The position numbers and the translations under genes are program-made. Below, piece by piece: positions 59,857 through 64,000 of a DNA stretch of 64,000 nt; position 1 is the stretch's first letter; each line of letters begins with the position of its first letter. The notes under the pieces were generated by a model, which made no database searches, was not told the origin of the DNA, and was given only the letters and a program-made list of their open reading frames with translations. The DNA lies in contig JAHIQM010000007.1 in the NCBI GenBank assembly GCA_018902545.1, positions 124,001-188,000 of the forward strand, given 5' to 3'. The DNA comes from Pseudomonadota bacterium (lineage in GTDB: Bacteria; Desulfobacterota; Desulfovibrionia; Desulfovibrionales; Desulfomicrobiaceae).

Positions 59857-61494
59857 ATGATCCAATGGCCCAAAAGCAATGATGTTCTCGGCACAACCAA
59901 CCGCGGCAACCCGGCCGAATCCGGTCTGTGCACCCTGTGCCGCTCCGACTGCGCCGGCAAGTGCGAAACCTGGATGTCCTGCCTGAAAGGGCGGCACATG
60001 CTCTATCCCAGAGATTTCGGTTCCGTCACGGCCGGTAGCGCCAACACCTGCCATGTCGGCGTGAGCTACAACTCCCTGCGTATCCAGGGCTACAGCTACG
60101 GTGCCCAGGGTGTGGCCGCCGGGCGCACCACCAGCCCCGATGACTGTCTGTTCACCAACGTCTCCCTGGAAACCTCCTTCGGCGCGACCGAAAAGACCAA
60201 GGTCCGCATGCCGCTCATGACCGGCGCCCTGGGTTCGACCTTCATCGCCGCCAAGTACTGGGACTCCTTTGCCGCTGGCTGCGCCCTGGTTGGTATTCCC
60301 ATCGTGGTCGGCGAGAACGTGGTCGGCGTGGACCGCGCGTCCAGCATGGCGAACGGACGCATCGAAAAGTCCCCCGAACTGGACCGCCGCATCGAGATCT
60401 ACAATCGCTACTCCGACGGCTACGGCACCATGATCGTGCAGCTCAACGTCGAGGACGCGCGCAACGGCGTGGCCGAATACGTCATCGAGAAATACGGCAA
60501 CAAGGTCTGCATTGAACTCAAATGGGGCCAGGGCGCAAAGAATATCGGCGGCGAGATCGAGGTCACGAGCCTGGATTACGCAATGTTCCTGAAAAAACGC
60601 GGTTACCTGGTCGATCCCGACCCCGAACTTCCCGAGGTGCAGGAATCCTTCAAAGCCGGCGGCATCAAGGGCTTCGCCCGCCACAGCCGCCTGGGCTACA
60701 CGGACCTGCCCTCCGCAGGCGCCGTGCACCAGAACTTCATGGACACCGTGGCTTACCTGCGTAAGCTCGGCTACACCAAAATCTCCCTCAAAACCGGGTC
60801 CTACGGCATGGAAGCCCTGGCCATGGCCATCAAGTACGCCACCGAGGCGGGCCTTGACCTGTTGACCATCGACGGCTCCGGCGGCGGCACGGGTATGAGC
60901 CCGTGGAACATGATGGAGACCTGGGGCGTGCCGTCGATCCTGCTGCACTCCAAGGCTGTGGAATACGGCAACATCCTGGCCGCCAAAGGCCAGCGCGTCG
61001 TGGACATGTCCTTTGCCGGCGGCCTTGCTCGCGAAGACCATATCTTCAAGGCCCTGGCGCTTGGTGCGCCCTTCGTCAAACTGATCTGCATGGGCCGCAC
61101 CCTGATGATCCCCGGCTTCCTGGGCTCCAACATCGAAGGCGCCCTGAACCCCGAGCGCAAGGAAAAGATTTCCGGCAACTGGGACAGCCTGCCCAAGACC
61201 GTCAGGGACATCGGCGAAAGTCCGGAACAGATCTTCGCCGGGTACGAAAGCCTGAAGTCTAAGATCGGCGCGGCCGAGATGAAGACCGTACCCTTTGGCG
61301 CCATCGCCGCCTGGACCCTGGCCGACAAACTCGGCGCGGGCCTGCAGCAACTCCTGGCCGGTGCGCGCAAGTTCGCCGTCACGGAGATTTCCCGAGCCGA
61401 CATCGTCTCCGCCAACCGCGAAACCGCGCAGGAGACCGGCATCCGGTTCATCACCGACGTGCAGGACGAGATCGCCCGCAAGATCCTGTCCTAG
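59857..61494 (+). CDS. FMN-binding glutamate-synthase-family protein (GltB2-like)
   Basis: 545 residues. The N-terminus has clustered cysteines (LCTLCRSDCAGKCETWMSC, ~23-41). The synthase barrel has GQGAKNIGGEIEVTSLDYA, the FMN loop TIDGSGGGTGMSPWNMMETW (~340) and VDMSFAGGLAREDHIFKALA. This archaeal-type large-subunit core lacks the amidotransferase domain. It could form glutamate with separate partners or act on another substrate. GGGAG precedes the ATG. Confidence 0.85.
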   Translation: MIQWPKSNDVLGTTNRGNPAESGLCTLCRSDCAGKCETWMSCLKGRHMLYPRDFGSVTAGSANTCHVGVSYNSLRIQGYSYGAQGVAAGRTTSPDDCLFTNVSLETSFGATEKTKVRMPLMTGALGSTFIAAKYWDSFAAGCALVGIPIVVGENVVGVDRASSMANGRIEKSPELDRRIEIYNRYSDGYGTMIVQLNVEDARNGVAEYVIEKYGNKVCIELKWGQGAKNIGGEIEVTSLDYAMFLKKRGYLVDPDPELPEVQESFKAGGIKGFARHSRLGYTDLPSAGAVHQNFMDTVAYLRKLGYTKISLKTGSYGMEALAMAIKYATEAGLDLLTIDGSGGGTGMSPWNMMETWGVPSILLHSKAVEYGNILAAKGQRVVDMSFAGGLAREDHIFKALALGAPFVKLICMGRTLMIPGFLGSNIEGALNPERKEKISGNWDSLPKTVRDIGESPEQIFAGYESLKSKIGAAEMKTVPFGAIAAWTLADKLGAGLQQLLAGARKFAVTEISRADIVSANRETAQETGIRFITDVQDEIARKILS

Positions 61495-61602
61495 ACTGCA
61501 ATTCCCCAGGGGTGGGACCGGCTTCATGCCGTTTCCACCCCTGGCACCCCGCCCTATCCTGTGCTACACGGCCAACGCGCCCACCGCCCAGGAGAAACGC
61601 TC

Positions 61603-62748
61603 ATGACCACCCGCCCAGACAACACCGAACAATTCCCCACCTCGTCCCAAGAATGGCGAGATTTCGTGGCCTGCAGTCGCAAGACGCAGCACGATCTGCT
61701 TGAACGCATTAAAGAGCTCAACTGCCTCTATGGCATCTCCCGTCTGGCCCAGCGCAGCGACCAGCCCCTGCCGGCCCTGCTGACGGACATCGCCGAACTC
61801 ATTCGCTCTTCATGGCAGTATCCGGACATCGCCTGCGCTTCCATCCGCCTGGGAGACGCGCGGCACAACTCCGGCAATTTTACGCAGACCCGCTGGTGCC
61901 AGACCTCGCCCATCACCATCGGCACGGACGAATGCGGCTCGGTGGAGGTTTGCTACCTGGAGAATCGGCCCGAGTGCGACGAGGGCCCGTTCCTGCACGA
62001 GGAACGCAGCCTCATCGATGCCGTGGCAGGCCAAATCGGGCGCATCGTGGCCCAGCGCCGGGTCGAGGAACAGATGCGCGCCCTGTCCCAGGAACTGATC
62101 ATGGCCCAGGAGAACGAACGCCAGCGCATCGCCCGTGAACTGCACGATCATCTGGCCCAGGATCTTTCCCTGGCCAGGGCGGATCTGGAGCGCATCAGCG
62201 GCAGCCTGCCGGAAAACGGCTCCTGGCGTACCCAGGCAGGGGCCATCGCCGAGCGCCTCGGTACGGCCATCCGCTCCATCCGCGATCTGGCCTACGGCCT
62301 GCTCCCGCCCGGCCTGACCGAGCTCGGGCTGGTCGAAACCGTGCTCGCGCACTGCGAGGATTTTTCCCTGCGCCACGGCATTGCCGTGGATGTCTTTGCC
62401 GACGGACTGGGCGGCGTGGACTTCGATTTCGACACCCAGATCAACATCTACCGTCTCATCCAGGAAGCGCTGAACAACGTGCGCAAGCACGCCAAGGCCA
62501 GTCGCGTGACCATCCGCCTGTTGGGGTCCTACCCGAGCCTCTTGGTACGCATCGAGGACGATGGCTGCGGGATGGACATGGACCAGTGCCTGGCCCAGGC
62601 TGGACGCGCCAAGCGCATGGGACTGTGGAGCATGCGCGAGCGGGTCAAGTTGCTGGGCGGCAAGATCAGCTTCAAGTCCAAACCGGGGCAGGGCCTGCAC
62701 ATCCGCATCGAAACCCCGCTCAACAGGAGCAGCCATGAGCGCCCCTAA
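61603..62748 (+). CDS. NarX/DegS-type histidine kinase with GAF-like domain
   Basis: 381 residues, soluble. A GAF-like domain (~30-165) with HNSGNFTQTRWCQTSPITIG precedes the HisKA_3 motif ERQRIARELHDHLAQDLSLA (~183, His) and an ATPase domain with NIYRLIQEALNNVRKHAKAS and EDDGCGMDMDQ, ending with GLWSMRERVKLLGGKISFKS. The ATG at 61603 has GGAG upstream. It overlaps the regulator gene by 14 bp. Confidence 0.92.
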   Translation: MTTRPDNTEQFPTSSQEWRDFVACSRKTQHDLLERIKELNCLYGISRLAQRSDQPLPALLTDIAELIRSSWQYPDIACASIRLGDARHNSGNFTQTRWCQTSPITIGTDECGSVEVCYLENRPECDEGPFLHEERSLIDAVAGQIGRIVAQRRVEEQMRALSQELIMAQENERQRIARELHDHLAQDLSLARADLERISGSLPENGSWRTQAGAIAERLGTAIRSIRDLAYGLLPPGLTELGLVETVLAHCEDFSLRHGIAVDVFADGLGGVDFDFDTQINIYRLIQEALNNVRKHAKASRVTIRLLGSYPSLLVRIEDDGCGMDMDQCLAQAGRAKRMGLWSMRERVKLLGGKISFKSKPGQGLHIRIETPLNRSSHERP

Positions 62749-63403
62749 ACGCATCCTCATCATCGACGACCATCCCCTCTACCGCGACGGTCTCAAGGCC
62801 AGGCTGACAGGCAGATCCGACTTCAGCGTCGTCGGCGAGGCCGGGACCTGCGCCGAGGGGTTGCGCCTGGCCCAGACCATGTCCCCGGACCTGGCGGTCA
62901 TCGACATCTCCCTGCCCGACGGCAGCGGCATCGAACTGACCCGGGAAATACGGCTCTCCCAGCCCGATATGCCCGTGCTCATCGTCAGCATGCACGCCAA
63001 GCTCGACTTCATCGCCGCCGCCTTCCAGGCCGGGGCCAGTGGCTACATGTCCAAGGAATCAGGAGGAGAGGGGATTTTGCAGGCCATCGGCACCGTGCTC
63101 TCTGGAGGGCAGTATCTGGACGGTTCCCTGTCGCCTTCGGTGCTGCGCAGATTAAGCGACATGTCCGGGCGCAAGGCCAAGAACGTGGATGCGTCCTACG
63201 GCAGCCTGTCCCTACGTGAACAGCAGGTCATGCGCCTTTTGGCCGAAGGCCTGACCCCGGAGGAGATCGCGGCCAAGCTCTTCGTGTCCCGCAAAACAGT
63301 CTTAAACCATCGGTATTCCATCATGACCAAACTCGGCATCAAGAGCCCCGTGGCCTTCGTGCGCCACGCCGCCCGTCTCGGGTTGATCGAAATCGACGAC
63401 TGA
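62735..63403 (+). CDS. NarL/FixJ-type response regulator
   Basis: 222 residues. The receiver has ILIIDDHPLYRDGLKARL, Asp in LAVIDISLPDGSGIEL, Ser in VLIVSMHAKLD and Lys in YMSKESGG. The LuxR-type HTH is SLREQQVMRLLAEGLTPEEI, then AAKLFVSRKTVLNHRYSIMT. Partner of the preceding kinase. Confidence 0.93.
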   Translation: MSAPKRILIIDDHPLYRDGLKARLTGRSDFSVVGEAGTCAEGLRLAQTMSPDLAVIDISLPDGSGIELTREIRLSQPDMPVLIVSMHAKLDFIAAAFQAGASGYMSKESGGEGILQAIGTVLSGGQYLDGSLSPSVLRRLSDMSGRKAKNVDASYGSLSLREQQVMRLLAEGLTPEEIAAKLFVSRKTVLNHRYSIMTKLGIKSPVAFVRHAARLGLIEIDD

Positions 63404-63526
63404 GCCCGCCAATTTCGGATGCACCCCATTTGCCACTTTACCCAGACCGCAGAGCGCTGTTAGGAGAAGCAGTGCGCGGCCGACTGCGGCACACGCCCGA
63501 CACGTCCGTTTCATCAAGGATCTTCC

Positions 63527-64000
63527 ATGCTCGGCTCTTTACTGTACCTGCTCCTGGTCGCCTTTCTCGTCCTGGCCAACGGCTTTTTCGTGGCCTCGGA
63601 GTTCTCCCTGGTGGGAGTACGACGCTCCCGTGTCGCCATCCTGGCCGCCGACGGCAACAAAAGGGCCGGACGCCTGCTGCGGCTCATCGACAACTTAAAC
63701 GCTTACATCTCCGCCACCCAATTAGGCATCACACTGTCCTCCCTGGGTCTGGGCTGGATCGGCGAACCCGCCGTGGCCGACCTCTTGCGGCCTCTGCTCG
63801 AAGGCCTCGTGCCACCGGCGGTGCTGCACTCCCTCTCGTTTGCCATCGCCTTCAGCCTGATCACTTTTCTGCACATCGTCATCGGCGAACTCGCGCCCAA
63901 GACCATCGCCCTGGATCGGGCCGAAAAAACGGCCATGGCCATCGCCCTGCCCATGGAAATTTTCTACCGCATCTTCTACTGGCCCATCCGCCTGCTGGAC
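63527..64000 (+). CDS. CNNM/CorC (HlyC) family membrane protein, partial
   Basis: 158 residues to the window edge. The DUF21/CNNM domain is clear: VAFLVLANGFFVASEFSLVG, LIDNLNAYISATQLGITLSS, LGLGWIGEP, and LHIVIGELAPKTIALDRAEK. Family members transport or sense divalent cations. CBS and CorC domains would follow outside the window. Confidence 0.9.
   Translation, partial: MLGSLLYLLLVAFLVLANGFFVASEFSLVGVRRSRVAILAADGNKRAGRLLRLIDNLNAYISATQLGITLSSLGLGWIGEPAVADLLRPLLEGLVPPAVLHSLSFAIAFSLITFLHIVIGELAPKTIALDRAEKTAMAIALPMEIFYRIFYWPIRLLD

Noticed and set aside
59707-61527. 606-codon open frame on minus strand
   Set aside because: Antisense to the glutamate-synthase-like gene, which has full family motifs.
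1-64000. CRISPR arrays, rRNA operons, prophage or transposase genes
   Set aside because: None found by reading: no spaced direct-repeat array, no rRNA sequence, and no integrase or transposase motifs in any supported gene.

Overview
This 64 kb window is a high-GC bacterial chromosome segment with dense genes and short operons. The gene content points to an anaerobic, motile, Gram-negative deltaproteobacterium, most likely of the Desulfovibrionales (Desulfovibrio/Desulfomicrobium type). The clues are a membrane FAD/Fe-S D-lactate dehydrogenase, a cluster resembling the orange-protein (ORP) MinD/NifX genes, a Ros/MucR-type regulator, several sigma54 activators and many receiver-only response regulators. 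The taxon is inferred; no rRNA or other phylogenetic marker lies in the window.

Layout. 1-1506: 5' part of ligD (minus). 1966-4872: a 2.9 kb islet at the 3' end of tRNA-Pro(TGG), bounded by 44-bp direct repeats; it carries an AbiEi/AbiEii type IV toxin-antitoxin pair and decayed genes. 4999-19171: mostly housekeeping genes: SAM hydrolase and cobS, a nitronate monooxygenase-like enzyme, fliJ, a MotE-like gene, truA, a flagellin-like protein, a PagL-like protein, a DUF4197 protein, phosphomannomutase, D-lactate dehydrogenase, tatA, two redoxins and a nitroreductase. 19539-23078: a minus-strand metal or cofactor uptake operon (binding protein, FecCD permease, ATPase, FmdE).

23478-32576: signalling locus 1. 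A divergent sigma54 activator faces a near-consensus -24/-12 promoter with two TTGCCG inverted repeats. The promoter serves a TSUP transporter, a small membrane protein, a degenerate sigma54-type AAA+ protein, a NifX-like protein, two histidine kinases, a kinase-like protein without an ATPase domain, and three single receivers. 32862-36807 (minus): an ORP-like cluster with two MinD/ferredoxin ATPases, NifX proteins and two DUF134 regulators, one fused to NifX. 37199-48934: one operon holding a CBS-ACT protein, a complete Liv-type ABC transporter, two CoA-ligase-family proteins and a sigma54 two-component pair; a perfect 23-bp palindrome and a partial -24/-12 site lie upstream.

49027-59494: YajQ and a MucR-like regulator, then signalling locus 2. 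This is a second TSUP operon (minus), with a matching -24/-12 promoter, facing a membrane-anchored sigma54 activator that has GAFSEA in place of GAFTGA, followed by an unusual PEP-synthase-like protein. 59857-64000: a glutamate-synthase-like protein, a NarL-type two-component pair and the start of a CNNM/CorC-like protein.

The most interesting theme is that TSUP anion transporters are twice wired to a divergent sigma54 activator and to stand-alone receivers. In locus 1 this comes with an elaborate phosphorelay that includes a degenerate AAA+ protein and a NifX-like protein, next to the ORP-like genes.
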